From assembly GCF_900113705.1 (NCBI RefSeq), contig NZ_FOQI01000021.1, forward strand, positions 1 through 64,000: DNA of 64,000 bases, written 5' to 3'. The translations under genes were made by a program, and so were the position numbers. This document shows positions 1 to 9,589 of the stretch, piece by piece (within the stretch, counting starts at the first letter, position 1; each line of letters starts with the position of its first letter). Origin of the DNA: Collimonas sp. OK307. Its GTDB lineage: Bacteria; Pseudomonadota; Gammaproteobacteria; Burkholderiales; Burkholderiaceae_D. The notes under the pieces were generated by a model. The model was not told the DNA's origin, ran no database searches, and saw only the letters and a list, made by a program, of their open reading frames with translations.

Positions 1-2
1 TC

Positions 3-656
3 GACCCTACCGGCCAGCAATTCATGAGTACGCAGAATCTGGTCAAGGGCCGCAACTGGCCGGGCGCCAATAACGTCATCGAATACCAGACACCAACCTG
101 GGGCGGCTTTAACGCCACGGTGCAAACCAGTCTGGGCGAACAGGCCGGTTCCACCAAAAATGGACGCAGCGACGGCATTTCGCTGGTGTACACCACCGGC
201 GGCCTCGAACTGCGCGCCATCTATGACGTTATCCGCGATGCCAACGGCCGTTATACCGACGTCTACACGGCTTCCAAGGATCTGATTGTGGGCGGCACCT
301 TCACCGTGGACCAGTTGAAAATGTTCGCCGGATACGAGAATGTCTCGGCCCCGGATACCGCGTCGCCCAGCGCTCCGGACAAGATTAATCATTACTGGAT
401 CGGCGCCAACTACGTGCTGACACCGGCATGGACATTGATCGGTGCTGCGTTCCACGCCAAGCTCAATCACGACGCGGGAAGCGCCAGCCTGTTCATGGTC
501 GGCGCCAATTACAACCTGTCGAAACGGACTTTGCTGTATGCGGCGGTTGGCACGATGCGCAACAAGGGTAATGCCGATTTTGGCACCGAGTTCGATAGCC
601 CGTTGCCAGGCCATGCGCAAAACGGCGGTTACGCCGGTATCAGCCATTCTTTCTAA
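3..656 (+). CDS. Gram-negative porin, C-terminal part (5' end outside window)
   Basis: Outer-membrane beta-barrel porin of the betaproteobacterial general porin type, a passive channel for small hydrophilic solutes. The frame is open to the left window edge (DPTGQQFMSTQN before the first internal Met at 24), so only the C-terminal ~217 residues are visible. Support: alternating amphipathic strands, typical porin phrases such as NNVIEYQTP and FMVGANYNLSKRT, and a terminal SHSF ending in Phe, the usual C-terminal signature recognised by the BAM complex. Family members are about 350-390 residues, so roughly 40% is missing. Substrate specificity cannot be deduced. A perfect hairpin lies 50 bases downstream. 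Confidence 0.88.
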   Translation, partial: DPTGQQFMSTQNLVKGRNWPGANNVIEYQTPTWGGFNATVQTSLGEQAGSTKNGRSDGISLVYTTGGLELRAIYDVIRDANGRYTDVYTASKDLIVGGTFTVDQLKMFAGYENVSAPDTASPSAPDKINHYWIGANYVLTPAWTLIGAAFHAKLNHDAGSASLFMVGANYNLSKRTLLYAAVGTMRNKGNADFGTEFDSPLPGHAQNGGYAGISHSF

Positions 657-708
657 ATGGTGGCTTTGAGGTAAGCTGTCAGTCACGGAAGTACCTGGCG
701 CAATACAA

Positions 709-733
709 CAACGAGGTCGTACAGACCTCGTTG
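709..733 (+). terminator. Hairpin downstream of the porin
   Basis: A perfect 10-bp stem (CAACGAGGTC / GACCTCGTTG) with a 5-base loop, 52 bases after the porin stop and 22 bases before the next start. The T-tract after it is poor (GCATTTC), so it may be a weak terminator, a 3'-end stabiliser or a 5' leader structure of the next gene. Confidence 0.5.
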
Positions 734-755
734 GCATTTCAAGAAGGATGGAGAC

Positions 756-1664
756 ATGACGACTGCGACAACCAGCACCGCATCCACAGTAAATCTGCTG
801 TTTGACGGCAAGCATTTGTTGGGAGAAGGCGTGTTGTGGTGCCCACGTACCCGGCGTTTGTTGTGGACCGATATTCTTGGCGCCGTCCTGTGGTGCCACA
901 CGCCGGCTACCGGTGCGACCCGCAACTGGCCGATGCCTGAGCGGCTGGCGACTTTTGCCCTGACCGAAGACGACGACCGGTTATTGTTGGGATTGGCGTC
1001 GCAACTTGCCTGGTTCAGTTTTTCCGGTAACGAGGTGACGCCGATTTGCAAGGTCGAGGCGGACCTGCCGCATACCCGCTTGAACGACGGCCGTTGCGAT
1101 CGCTTCGGGCGTTTTGTTTTCGGCACCAAGAACGATGCGCCTGGCCTGGCACGCTGCTGCAGTTTTTATCGGCTCAATACCGACCTCACTCTGGAGCGGC
1201 TGGCGTTGCCTGCGGTAGCGATCAGCAACAGCATCTGCTTTAGCCCGGATGGCCACACCATGTATTACTGCGATTCGCCGACCAGGACGATTCGCTGTTG
1301 CGACTACGACACCGCTGCCGGCACGATCAGTAACGATCACCTGTTCGCAGACTTGCAGGAGCAGCCGGGCGAACCGGATGGCTCCACCATCGACAGCGCG
1401 GGTTACCTGTGGAACGCTCAGTGGGGCGGTCATCGTGTGCTGCGCTATGCACCGGATGGCAGCATTGATCGCATCGTCCAGGTGCCGGTGGCGCAGCCTA
1501 GTTGCGTGGCGTTTGGCGGGGAGGCTTTGGATACCTTGTACGTAACCAGTGCGCGTGAATCGCTATCGGATGCCGCCTTGCTGGCCGAACCGGCAGCGGG
1601 GGGAGTGTTCCAGTTGCGCTTGCCTGATGTGCGAGGATTGCCGGAAGCCCGGTTCCGAGGCTGA
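756..1664 (+). CDS. SMP-30/gluconolactonase/LRE family protein
   Basis: Six-bladed beta-propeller of the SMP-30/regucalcin family, generally metal-dependent lactonases that hydrolyse sugar lactones in oxidative sugar catabolism. The 302-residue length fits. Visible family features: an early GEGVLW glutamate motif (metal ligand), LNDGRCDRFGRFVFGT (the conserved N-D-G-x-x-D-x-x-G-R block), NSICFSPDGHTMYYCDS and EPDGSTIDSAGYLWNAQWGG. No signal peptide, so cytoplasmic. The ATG is preceded by AAGGATGGAG, a good ribosome-binding site. The neighbours do not form a sugar operon, so the lactone substrate is unknown. Confidence 0.85.
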   Translation: MTTATTSTASTVNLLFDGKHLLGEGVLWCPRTRRLLWTDILGAVLWCHTPATGATRNWPMPERLATFALTEDDDRLLLGLASQLAWFSFSGNEVTPICKVEADLPHTRLNDGRCDRFGRFVFGTKNDAPGLARCCSFYRLNTDLTLERLALPAVAISNSICFSPDGHTMYYCDSPTRTIRCCDYDTAAGTISNDHLFADLQEQPGEPDGSTIDSAGYLWNAQWGGHRVLRYAPDGSIDRIVQVPVAQPSCVAFGGEALDTLYVTSARESLSDAALLAEPAAGGVFQLRLPDVRGLPEARFRG

Positions 1665-1666
1665 CC

Positions 1667-1704
1667 CAGTCGCAGGCGTGGCGAAACGCTGCGGCTGGAT
1701 TTTT
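1667..1704 (+). terminator. Probable terminator of the SMP-30 gene
   Basis: An imperfect GC-rich stem (arms 1667-1679 and 1686-1697, one bulge and one mismatch) directly after the SMP-30 stop, followed by ATTTTT. The next gene is convergent. Confidence 0.5.
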
Positions 1705-1734
1705 CCATCGGTTTATTGCGCTGTTTTGCGTTAG

Positions 1735-2127
1735 TTATAGATAGCTGACAGTCACCATGACAGGGCTTAGAGTGGCGCCTGCAGCCGGAGCCTTGGCAGA
1801 CAGGCCCAGCTGGGTATGTCCCTGCAAGGCCATCTGGTAAGCGGTTGCTTCCTGGGTTCCCAGCGGTTTGCCATCGCGCGTCAAGGTGATGGTGGTGGCG
1901 GCTGAGTGTACATCGGAGCCGACGCGCTGGAACGAGACGGCAAAGGCGCTCGGCCTGTCGCATTGGAGATTCAACTGTCCGGCACTGGCGCTACCGGTGC
2001 TGCAAGGCGATTCGACAATACTGCCGGTGAAATGAATGGTGCCGCCGCTGGCGCCGGCCATGGCGCTCGAAGTCAAAGCCAGCAGCGCGGATGCGGCCGC
2101 GAGTTTTAAGAGAGAGATTCTCATCAT
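1735..2127 (-). CDS. Small secreted type-1-fimbrial-like protein
   Basis: A 130-residue exported protein. It begins with a clear signal peptide (MMRISLLKLAAASALLALTS, then SAMA|G). The mature start GGTIHFTGSIVESPC is the hallmark opening of type 1 fimbrial subunits, and two cysteines (ESPC and LQC) would form the conserved disulfide. The usual donor-strand Ig-like fold is about 150-180 residues, so this is a short member. The start is supported by AAAGGAGC just upstream. No chaperone or usher gene lies nearby, so it is an orphan subunit or a fimbria-like periplasmic protein rather than part of a visible chaperone-usher operon. Confidence 0.65.
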   Translation of the reverse strand: MMRISLLKLAAASALLALTSSAMAGASGGTIHFTGSIVESPCSTGSASAGQLNLQCDRPSAFAVSFQRVGSDVHSAATTITLTRDGKPLGTQEATAYQMALQGHTQLGLSAKAPAAGATLSPVMVTVSYL

Positions 2128-2159
2128 TGCTCCTTTAAAGACGAGGAAACCCGTAAGTG

Positions 2160-2193
2160 AATTTCCATGTGAAAATAATACCGCATGGAAATT
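2160..2193. promoter_or_regulatory. 10-bp inverted repeat upstream of the fimbria-like gene
   Basis: AATTTCCATG and CATGGAAATT face each other across 14 AT-rich bases, 33 bases upstream of the minus-strand start at 2127. No coding is present here. The position fits an operator or a 5' leader hairpin; the regulator is unknown. Confidence 0.4.
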
Positions 2194-2274
2194 TCTGGTG
2201 CACGCGTTTTGGCCGTCTTAACCAGGGAAAATGAATAAGTTTTTTCTTAAAAATCTGCGTCTACGATTTTGCCG

Positions 2275-4446
2275 TCACGTCGCCAGAATCCGCCCGATCG
2301 CGGCACTGTTGACGGCGATTTTTTCGCTATCCTGATACAACAACTCTACCCGCTGCTGCAGCGGATGCCAGGCTGGCCACTGTTCCGCCTGGGCGCCGGC
2401 ATAGATCTCTTGCGATGCGATCGGCACGCCATCGGATGGCGGCAAAGGTGCGTTCGGATTAAGTACCAGTTCCGCCAGCCCCAAGGTCTTGCTGACACGT
2501 GCAGTCGCCGCATCCAGTTCGAGATTGACAGCTTCATGCGGCATGCCTTCCGCGTTGCGGCGCAACAGCATGCGCAGGGCCGCCACATGCGCCATGACCA
2601 GGTAATTCTGAACGATAAACTGATTCAGGTTTTCCACCGCGCGATGCTTGCTGACCGGCTCGTCAAGCATGCGCACCAGCGTCGACACCAGTTCAGACAT
2701 GCTATCCAGAAAACGCTTGCGGCAGATACGGTAGATGAAGTCGTCCCGCGTCTGGCCTTGCATCAGCTTGTTGCTGGCGTCCAGGAAGCGCAGGTTGCTT
2801 TTCAGGACATTCCGGATCAGCTGCGGCAGCGCGCGATATTCCCAGCTCGGCAGCACGAAGCTGAATGCGGTAGCGATGGCCGCACCGATCAACGTGTCGA
2901 TCAGGCGTTCGCCGATGACATGGCCGCTACTTGGAATCACCAGGTTAATTTGCAGCAGGATCTGCATGCTGGCGGCGATCGCCGTATAGCGATATTTGAC
3001 ATAGATGAATGCCGGCCCCGCCACGGTGGCCATGAACAAAAAGCCAAGCAATGCAATCGGCTCGTGCACGAAGCGTAAGATCAGCGCGGTCGCCACGCAG
3101 CCTATCAAGGTGCCGATCAGACGGTCGCTGCGGCGCTGTTTGGTCTGGCTGAAGCTGGGCTTCAAAATGATGGCGATTGTCAGCACGATCCAGTAGCCGT
3201 GGCCGGCGTAGGGCAGGGCATCGGCCGCCAGCAGACCGCAGGAAATGGCCAGCGCGGCGCGCACCGCGAAGCGGAAGGTCGGCGAGTGCCAGCGCAGATT
3301 AGCGACCAGCACGCCCAACTGGTATTTTTGCTGCGTCAGGAACGGCGTCATGTCTTTACCCAGCAGCACCGGCAACGGTCCTTGCACGCTTTGCGTGGCA
3401 TGGTGCAGCTCGCCTATCATGTCGATCGCACCGCAAATCTTGCCGTAGGCGGCGCGCAGGATGTCCAGCGCTTCCTCGGATACTTTACCGGCCAGGCAGT
3501 CCTGCTGCAATTGTTGCAGCTCGCTCTCGATCGAGCGCTGCTCCGCCTTGTAGCTGATGCTGGCGAACGAGGCGCGCTTGCGGGTGACGGCGTAGGCGAT
3601 CGTTTCGATATCCTTGGCCGCCTTGCCGACCAGGTCGCGCAGATAAGTCAGGACTTCGGCGTCGGCCAGATGCTCGCGCAGGATGGCGTAGTCGGTATGG
3701 GTCGAGAGGATGTGTTCATACAGGTCGAACATGCCAAAATGGACTTGCACCAGGATCGCATCTTCCTGGTTCCGGGGATCGCGCAGGATCAGGTCGCGCG
3801 ATGCCTGCTGCTTTTCTGCAAGCACGATCTGCTGGCGCACCAGGAGATTGAACTGGTTGTTCAGGTCGACATGCATATCGTAGAAGTCGGCCTTGATGTT
3901 GATATAGCGCGCCAGTTCAAACAAGGCTTCGGCCAGTATCTGCTGCTTGATGCGGCTGCGCAGGAACCAGGATACCGTCATCGAGTAGGCCAGATAAGAA
4001 AGGCCGCCCGCCAGGAACAAGCCGGTATGGAAAAACGCCTGCTGCACGTTCATGGCGTTTTCCATCGACAAAGTCATCACGAACAAGGCGGCAAACTGCA
4101 AGGGCATGGCTTTTTTGCCATACACCACCATCATGCTGGCGAGGAAAGTCACTGCCACCAGCATGAAGCTCAGCAGCCAGTGAAACGGCGCACATAAGCT
4201 GATGATGAGAGTGACTACGGTGCATAACAACACGCTCGAAAGCATTTCGTTGAACTTGTGGCGCAGCGTGCTCGGTAAATCCATCAGGCTGGTAGACAAG
4301 GCGCCGATACAGACCGTCATCGCAGTCGGCATGTCGCTGAACTGCAGTACCAGCATGGTCAGTCCCACCACACCCGTGGCGATCCGCAAACCAGTATAGA
4401 AATAATGACTAAAAATAAAGGTGCGCAGATCTAGAGCGTAGTGCAT
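2275..4446 (-). CDS. FUSC/YccS-type inner-membrane protein
   Basis: A 723-residue integral membrane protein of the FUSC superfamily (YccS/YhfK and aromatic-acid exporter AaeB-like). Two hydrophobic blocks, at about residues 15-170 and 395-530, each hold several transmembrane helices and are separated by a long cytoplasmic region; a second soluble region forms the C-terminus. This duplicated arrangement is typical. The second block contains the family-like PYAGHGYWIVLTIAIILKP stretch. Members are thought to export aromatic acids or similar small organic anions. No membrane-fusion partner gene is adjacent, so it may act alone. The ATG at 4446 begins close to the first helix. Substrate unknown. 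Confidence 0.75.
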   Translation of the reverse strand: MHYALDLRTFIFSHYFYTGLRIATGVVGLTMLVLQFSDMPTAMTVCIGALSTSLMDLPSTLRHKFNEMLSSVLLCTVVTLIISLCAPFHWLLSFMLVAVTFLASMMVVYGKKAMPLQFAALFVMTLSMENAMNVQQAFFHTGLFLAGGLSYLAYSMTVSWFLRSRIKQQILAEALFELARYINIKADFYDMHVDLNNQFNLLVRQQIVLAEKQQASRDLILRDPRNQEDAILVQVHFGMFDLYEHILSTHTDYAILREHLADAEVLTYLRDLVGKAAKDIETIAYAVTRKRASFASISYKAEQRSIESELQQLQQDCLAGKVSEEALDILRAAYGKICGAIDMIGELHHATQSVQGPLPVLLGKDMTPFLTQQKYQLGVLVANLRWHSPTFRFAVRAALAISCGLLAADALPYAGHGYWIVLTIAIILKPSFSQTKQRRSDRLIGTLIGCVATALILRFVHEPIALLGFLFMATVAGPAFIYVKYRYTAIAASMQILLQINLVIPSSGHVIGERLIDTLIGAAIATAFSFVLPSWEYRALPQLIRNVLKSNLRFLDASNKLMQGQTRDDFIYRICRKRFLDSMSELVSTLVRMLDEPVSKHRAVENLNQFIVQNYLVMAHVAALRMLLRRNAEGMPHEAVNLELDAATARVSKTLGLAELVLNPNAPLPPSDGVPIASQEIYAGAQAEQWPAWHPLQQRVELLYQDSEKIAVNSAAIGRILAT

Positions 4447-4560
4447 GTAGGTGTCATGGCGTTAGCTGGCGAGGCTGAAAGTGTACCGCGTTTGCCGGTA
4501 AAAATTGAGCTGATGGTGCAAAAAAGGCATGAAACCGATTTGAGCTTCAGGTACCCGGCT

Positions 4561-4647
4561 TTTACTCGGGGTTTTTACGGTTTTTTTACACTTTGTTTAC
4601 ACCCCCGTGAAGACTCTTTACAACATTTTTAGAAGCTTCTCTATAGC
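4561..4647 (+). promoter_or_regulatory. Candidate kdp promoter with phased KdpE-like direct repeats
   Basis: TTTAC(A/G) hexamers start at 4574, 4585 and 4596 (11-bp period), with another TTTACA at 4617 (21 bp on) and TTTACT at 4561. The pair at 4585 and 4596 is two TTTACA units separated by five bases. As I recall, the E. coli KdpE site upstream of kdpFABC has the same layout (two TTTA(T/C)A hexamers, 5-bp gap). A weak -10 (TATAGC, 4642-4647) follows TTTACA 4617-4622 with a 19-base spacer, consistent with activator dependence. Confidence 0.6.
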
Positions 4648-4681
4648 CTGTCGGTACCGCAACTAATTTGTAATGAGGGTA

Positions 4682-4789
4682 ATGATGGACTTGGTACTTG
4701 ACGGAATTTATGTCGGTGCAATCGTGGCGATGTTTGTCGTCACCTGGGCGCTGGCAGTGGGATGCAAAAAGCTGGAGGACAGGCAATGA
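4682..4789 (+). CDS. 35-residue single-helix mini-protein upstream of kdpF
   Basis: A small ORF encoding 35 residues: a short start (MMDLVLDGI), one hydrophobic helix (about residues 10-27) and a polar Cys-containing tail (GCKKLEDRQ). Its TGA overlaps the kdpF ATG in the four bases ATGA (4786-4789), which indicates translational coupling, so it is probably the first gene of the kdp operon. It is similar in size and topology to KdpF but has a different tail. I recall small ORFs at this position in other proteobacterial kdp operons but know no function. It might be a second small KdpFABC-associated subunit or a leader peptide. A second in-frame ATG follows at 4685. Confidence 0.65.
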   Translation: MMDLVLDGIYVGAIVAMFVVTWALAVGCKKLEDRQ

Positions 4790-4875
4790 ACCCGTTTTAT
4801 GTACTTGGCGCAGTGGTTACCGTTGCGCTGCTCGTGTATCTGGTCGTGGCCTTGATCAAAGCGGAGGACTTCTGA
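4786..4875 (+). CDS. kdpF: Potassium-transporting ATPase subunit F
   Basis: A 29-residue single-pass membrane peptide matching KdpF in size and sequence character: [11 protein letters not shown], a hydrophobic helix, then the typical end [12 protein letters not shown] (E. coli KdpF ends YALINAEAF). KdpF stabilises the KdpABC complex in the inner membrane. Its ATG overlaps the preceding mini-ORF stop, and its own TGA is one base before the kdpA ATG. The GGAGG inside its 3' end serves as the kdpA ribosome-binding site. Confidence 0.9.
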   Translation: MNPFYVLGAVVTVALLVYLVVALIKAEDF

Positions 4876-4876
4876 A

Positions 4877-6694
4877 ATGACCTCCCAATCCATCATGTTG
4901 TTGATCGCTTTCCTGGCGGTGCTGCTTGTGCTGAGTTATCCGCTTGGCAAGTTTATCGTGCAAGTTGCCGCCGGCTCTTCAGATCATGCCCCGGTAACCG
5001 GTTTCGGCTGGTTCAGCCGGGTTGAGCAATGGTTGTATCGTTGCGCCGGCATCAAGGCCCAGTCCGAGATGAACTGGAAGACCTATGCGCTGGCATTGCT
5101 GCTGTTTAATACCATCGGCGCGCTGGCGACATACGCCTTGCAGCGTTTCCAACTCTGGCTGCCGCTGAATCCGCAGCATTTTGCCAATCTCAGTTCCGAT
5201 TCTGCTTTCGATACTGCGGTCAGTTTTATCACCAACACCAACTGGCAAGGTTATTCGGGCGAAAGCACGATGAGCTACCTGACCCAGATGCTGGTGCTGG
5301 CGGTACAGAATTTCTTTTCCGCAGCTACCGGCATAGCGGTTGCCTTTGCGTTGATCCGCGGCTTTTCGCGTCATTCAGCACAGTCGATCGGTAATTTCTG
5401 GACCGACATCACCCGTTCTACCGTATACCTGCTGTTGCCGTTGTCGGTGATTTTCTCGGTGTTCCTGATCAGTCAGGGCGTGATCCAGAATTTCGATTCG
5501 TATAAAGAAGCCACCATCGTGCAGCCGCTGGATTATCAGCAGCCGAAAGTCGGCGCTGACGGCCAGCCGGTCAACGATGCCAGCGGCAAGCCGGTGCTGG
5601 AAAACATGAATACCAAGGTGCAAACCCTGGCCATGGGTCCGGTGGCGTCGCAGGAAGCGATCAAGATGATCGGCACCAATGGCGGTGGTTTCTTCAATGC
5701 GAACTCGGCTCATCCATATGAAAATCCGACGCCTTTGTCGAATTTCATGCAGATGCTGGCCATTTTCCTGATCCCGGCGGCGCTGTGTTTTACCTTCGGT
5801 TTCATGGTTGGCGATATCCGTCAAGGGTGGGCGGTGCTGGCGGCGATGACGATCATTTTCGTAATCATGACAGCCGTGGTGATGTACGCCGAGCAGCAAT
5901 CGCATCCCGGTCTTAGCGCCTTAGGTATCGACCAGACGCATAGCCTGCTGCAATCGGGCGGCAATATGGAAGGCAAGGAAAGCCGTTTCGGCATCAGCGC
6001 TTCGGCTTTGTTTGCGGCGGTTACCACCGCAGCATCCTGCGGTGCGGTGAATGCGATGCACGATTCATTTACGGCATTGGGCGGCATGGTGCCGATGGCC
6101 CTGATACAAATGGGCGAAGTGGTGTTCGGCGGTGTCGGTTCCGGCCTGTACGGCATGCTGGTGTTTGCCATCATGGCGGTTTTCATTGCCGGCCTGATGA
6201 TCGGCCGCACCCCGGAATATCTGGGCAAGAAGATCCAGTCGTTCGAAATGAAGATGACTTCGATCGCGATCCTGGCGACACCGATGCTGGTGTTGGGCGG
6301 TACGGCGATTGCGGTAATGGCGACGGCTGGCGTGGCGGGCATCCTGAATCCCGGCGCCCACGGTTTCAGCGAAATCCTGTACGCCTTCTCCTCTGCAGCC
6401 AACAACAACGGCAGCGCCTTCGCCGGCTTATCCGCCAACACGCCGTTCTATAACGCCATGCTGGCGGTAGCAATGTGGTTCGGCCGCTTCATCATCATCG
6501 TCACGATCCTGGCGATGGCTGGTTCGTTCGCTGCCAAAAAACGGCTGGAACCGAACTCCGGCACGATGCCGACCCATGGCCCGCTGTTTATCGTGTTGCT
6601 GATAGGTGTCGTGGTGCTGGTTGGCGTATTGAACTACGTACCGGCCCTGGCGCTTGGCCCAGTCGTTGAACATCTGCAAATGTTTGCACAATAA
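4877..6694 (+). CDS. kdpA: Potassium-transporting ATPase subunit A
   Basis: The K+-binding, channel-like subunit of the high-affinity KdpFABC pump, in the inner membrane. The 605-residue length is normal for the family (E. coli 557, others to ~600). Conserved features: [13 protein letters not shown] (first selectivity-filter region), [18 protein letters not shown], and repeated pore-loop regions such as [10 protein letters not shown], all diagnostic of KdpA. About ten transmembrane helices are evident. The start is set by GGAGG seven to twelve bases upstream. Expected to be co-transcribed with kdpF, kdpB and kdpC. Confidence 0.97.
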   Translation: MTSQSIMLLIAFLAVLLVLSYPLGKFIVQVAAGSSDHAPVTGFGWFSRVEQWLYRCAGIKAQSEMNWKTYALALLLFNTIGALATYALQRFQLWLPLNPQHFANLSSDSAFDTAVSFITNTNWQGYSGESTMSYLTQMLVLAVQNFFSAATGIAVAFALIRGFSRHSAQSIGNFWTDITRSTVYLLLPLSVIFSVFLISQGVIQNFDSYKEATIVQPLDYQQPKVGADGQPVNDASGKPVLENMNTKVQTLAMGPVASQEAIKMIGTNGGGFFNANSAHPYENPTPLSNFMQMLAIFLIPAALCFTFGFMVGDIRQGWAVLAAMTIIFVIMTAVVMYAEQQSHPGLSALGIDQTHSLLQSGGNMEGKESRFGISASALFAAVTTAASCGAVNAMHDSFTALGGMVPMALIQMGEVVFGGVGSGLYGMLVFAIMAVFIAGLMIGRTPEYLGKKIQSFEMKMTSIAILATPMLVLGGTAIAVMATAGVAGILNPGAHGFSEILYAFSSAANNNGSAFAGLSANTPFYNAMLAVAMWFGRFIIIVTILAMAGSFAAKKRLEPNSGTMPTHGPLFIVLLIGVVVLVGVLNYVPALALGPVVEHLQMFAQ

Positions 6695-6713
6695 GATAAG
6701 AAGAAGGAACATC

Positions 6714-8798
6714 ATGTCACGCACCAATCTGACGCTCTTCGATTCCGCGCTCATGGGCCCGGCCATCGTCGCATCGTTCAAAAAACTGGCGCCGCAAACG
6801 CAATTGCGCAACCCGGTCATGTTTGTGGTTTATATCGGCAGTATCCTGACTACGCTGCTGTATTTCCAAGCCTTGATTGGCAAAGGTGAAGCCTCCTCGG
6901 CGTTCATCCTGGCGATCTCGGTCTGGCTCTGGTTTACTGTCCTGTTCGCCAACTTTGCCGAAGCACTGGCGGAAGGCCGTAGCAAGGCGCAAGCGGAATC
7001 ATTGCGCGCCTTGAAGCAAACCGTTTCAGCCAAAAAACTGGACAGCAACAGTAGCGGCAAGTCCAAGGGCCAGCTCAGCAACTGGTCGGCCACTCCGGCC
7101 AGCAATCTGCGCAAAGGTGACGTTGTGCTGGTCGAAGCAGGGGATGTGATCCCGGTCGACGGCGAAGTCATCGAAGGCGTTGCCTCGGTCGACGAAAGCG
7201 CCATCACCGGTGAATCGGCGCCTGTGATTCGCGAATCCGGTGGTGATTTTTCCGCGGTTACCGGCGGCACCCGCGTGCTGTCCGACTGGCTGGTGGTACG
7301 CGTATCGGTCAATCCGGGCGAAGCCTTCCTCGACCGCATGATTTCGATGGTGGAAAGCGCCAAGCGCCAAAAGACGCCGAACGAGATCGCCCTCACCATC
7401 TTGCTGGTGGCGCTGACCATCGTGTTCCTGCTGGTGACGGTAACTTTGCTGCCGTTCTCTCTATTTAGCGTATCTGCCGCCAAAAGCGGTGCGCCGATCA
7501 CGATCACGGTATTGGTCGCCTTGCTGGTGTGCCTGATTCCAACTACCATCGGCGCCTTGCTTTCAGCCATCGGCGTGGCCGGCATGAGCCGCATGATGCA
7601 AGCCAACGTGATCGCCACTTCCGGCCGTGCAGTGGAAGCTGCCGGCGACGTTGACGTGCTGTTGCTGGACAAGACCGGCACCATCACATTGGGCAACCGT
7701 CAGGCTTCGGCGTTCATTCCTGCGCCCGGTATCACGGAGCAGCAACTGGCAGATGTCGCGCAACTGGCTTCACTGGCAGATGAAACGCCGGAAGGGCGCA
7801 GTATCGTGGTGTTGGCAAAACAGCGCTTCAATATCCGTGAACGCGAGATGAATGCGCTGCATGCCACCTTCGTGCCGTTCACCGCACAGACGCGCATGAG
7901 CGGTGTCGATATCGGTAACCGTGTAATCCGCAAGGGTTCGTCCGAGGCGCTCAAGAACTATCTGCAAGAACTCGGCCAACCATTCCCGGCCGAAGTCGCG
8001 CATAACGTCGACGACGTCGCCCGTCGCGGCAGCACGCCGCTGGTAGTGGTGGATGAAGGCGTGGTGATGGGCGTGGTCGAGCTGAAGGATATCGTCAAGG
8101 GCGGCATCAAGGAACGCTTTGCCGAACTGCGCCGGATGGGAATCAAGACCGTCATGATCACCGGCGATAACCGCCTCACCGCAGCCTCGATTGCCGCGGA
8201 AGCAGGGGTCGACGATTTCCTGGCCGAAGCGACGCCGGAAGACAAGCTCAAGCTGATCCGCAGTTATCAGTCGGAAGGCCGGCTGGTAGCGATGACCGGC
8301 GACGGCACCAACGATGCACCGGCGCTGGCCCAGGCTGACGTAGCGGTGGCGATGAACAGCGGCACGCAAGCGGCGAAAGAGGCCGGCAATATGGTCGATC
8401 TCGATTCGAATCCGACCAAATTGCTGGAAATCGTCGAGATCGGCAAGCAGATGCTGATGACACGCGGCGCCTTGTCGACCTTTTCGATTGCCAACGATAT
8501 CGCCAAGTATTTCGCGATTATTCCGGCGGCTTTCATCACCACTTATCCGCAGCTGGCGGCGCTGAACGTGATGCATCTGGCCAGCCCGTCGTCGGCGATC
8601 ATGTCTGCGGTAATCTTCAACGCTTTGATCATCGTGGTGTTGATCCCGCTGGCATTGAAGGGCGTCAGGTATCGTGCAGTCGGCGCTGCATCGCTGTTGC
8701 GTCGCAACCTGCTGATCTACGGCCTGGGCGGCATCATATTGCCCTTCATCGGCATCAAACTGATCGACATGATTCTGTCGGTAATGCATTTAGTGTAG
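6714..8798 (+). CDS. kdpB: Potassium-transporting ATPase subunit B (P-type ATPase)
   Basis: The catalytic P-type ATPase subunit (694 residues). Visible motifs: actuator-domain TGES (in [11 protein letters not shown]), phosphorylation motif DKTGTIT with the acceptor Asp at about residue 319, SSEALKNYL in the nucleotide-binding domain, and [24 protein letters not shown] in the hinge region. It couples ATP hydrolysis to K+ uptake through KdpA. The ATG at 6714 was chosen over an in-frame upstream start because AAGAAGGAAC precedes it and it leaves a 19-base gap after kdpA, whereas the upstream start overlaps kdpA. Confidence 0.97.
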   Translation: MSRTNLTLFDSALMGPAIVASFKKLAPQTQLRNPVMFVVYIGSILTTLLYFQALIGKGEASSAFILAISVWLWFTVLFANFAEALAEGRSKAQAESLRALKQTVSAKKLDSNSSGKSKGQLSNWSATPASNLRKGDVVLVEAGDVIPVDGEVIEGVASVDESAITGESAPVIRESGGDFSAVTGGTRVLSDWLVVRVSVNPGEAFLDRMISMVESAKRQKTPNEIALTILLVALTIVFLLVTVTLLPFSLFSVSAAKSGAPITITVLVALLVCLIPTTIGALLSAIGVAGMSRMMQANVIATSGRAVEAAGDVDVLLLDKTGTITLGNRQASAFIPAPGITEQQLADVAQLASLADETPEGRSIVVLAKQRFNIREREMNALHATFVPFTAQTRMSGVDIGNRVIRKGSSEALKNYLQELGQPFPAEVAHNVDDVARRGSTPLVVVDEGVVMGVVELKDIVKGGIKERFAELRRMGIKTVMITGDNRLTAASIAAEAGVDDFLAEATPEDKLKLIRSYQSEGRLVAMTGDGTNDAPALAQADVAVAMNSGTQAAKEAGNMVDLDSNPTKLLEIVEIGKQMLMTRGALSTFSIANDIAKYFAIIPAAFITTYPQLAALNVMHLASPSSAIMSAVIFNALIIVVLIPLALKGVRYRAVGAASLLRRNLLIYGLGGIILPFIGIKLIDMILSVMHLV

Positions 8799-8812
8799 TC
8801 AGGAGTATTGAA

Positions 8813-9442
8813 ATGAAATCAGCATCTACAGCAACACTGTCTACAGCACCGTTGGCTACCACGACAAAAGTCACATCGCAAGGCGTATTGCGGCCGGCGC
8901 TGGTGCTGTTCGTCGGTCTTACCGTGCTGTGCGGGGTGATCTATCCGCTGGCCGTGACCGGCATCGGCAAGGTGGCTTTTCCCGAGCAGGCAGCCGGTAG
9001 CCTGATCGTACAAAACGGCAAGCTGATCGGTTCACGGCTGATCGGCCAGGAGTTTTCAGCCCCCAACTATTTCTGGGGACGCCTGTCAGCAACCAGTCCG
9101 ATGCCATACAACGCCCAATCCTCCGGCGGCTCCAACTTCGGGCCGAGCAATCCGGCGCTGATGGATGCCGTGAAGGGACGGGTCGATGCCTTGAAAGCCG
9201 CCGATCCGGGTAACACGCTACCGATCCCGGTGGATCTGGTGACGGCTTCCGCCAGCGGCCTGGATCCGGAAATCAGTCTTGCCGCGGCCTACTATCAGGC
9301 GGGACGCATTGCGCGTGAACGCAAGCTGAATGTTGATACCGTGCGCAGCCTCATCGATAGCTTGAAACTGGAGCGCAGCCTCGGTTTCCTGGGCGAGCCG
9401 CGCGTCAATGTCATGGCATTGAACCTGGCGCTGGACCGGTAG
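8813..9442 (+). CDS. kdpC: Potassium-transporting ATPase subunit C
   Basis: A 209-residue accessory subunit with one N-terminal membrane helix (about residues 27-50, [27 protein letters not shown]) and a periplasmic domain. Conserved KdpC phrases are present: [64 protein letters not shown] and [16 protein letters not shown]. The N-terminus before the helix is about 25 residues and rich in Ser/Thr/Ala, longer than in E. coli. AGGAGT lies just upstream. It ends the kdpFABC block; a hairpin follows. Confidence 0.96.
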   Translation: MKSASTATLSTAPLATTTKVTSQGVLRPALVLFVGLTVLCGVIYPLAVTGIGKVAFPEQAAGSLIVQNGKLIGSRLIGQEFSAPNYFWGRLSATSPMPYNAQSSGGSNFGPSNPALMDAVKGRVDALKAADPGNTLPIPVDLVTASASGLDPEISLAAAYYQAGRIARERKLNVDTVRSLIDSLKLERSLGFLGEPRVNVMALNLALDR

Positions 9443-9505
9443 CATCCGGCTTCAAACTAAGTTTTCCCCACCCATCTCATCATAGAGGCAGCAGTGTTTG
9501 CAGAA

Positions 9506-9535
9506 CTGACCGTGCGAAGTACCGCGTACGGTCAG
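9506..9535 (+). terminator. Hairpin after kdpC
   Basis: CTGACCGT and ACGGTCAG form an 8-bp perfect stem, extendable by G-U, C-G and G-C pairs to 11 bp, with an 8-base loop. It is followed by CTTCTACAC rather than a clean T-run, so termination would be partial. It sits between kdpC and the porin-like gene. Confidence 0.4.
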
Positions 9536-9589
9536 CTTCTACACGCCCTTGCATCCTCTGGTCTGAGATAAACCACCACCATAGAATCC

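Noticed and set aside
2269-4197. Two long plus-strand frames opposite the FUSC gene
   Set aside because: The minus frame encodes a coherent multi-helix protein; the plus frames are its shadows.
7770-8789. 339-residue minus-strand frame inside kdpB
   Set aside because: Antisense shadow of conserved P-type ATPase sequence.
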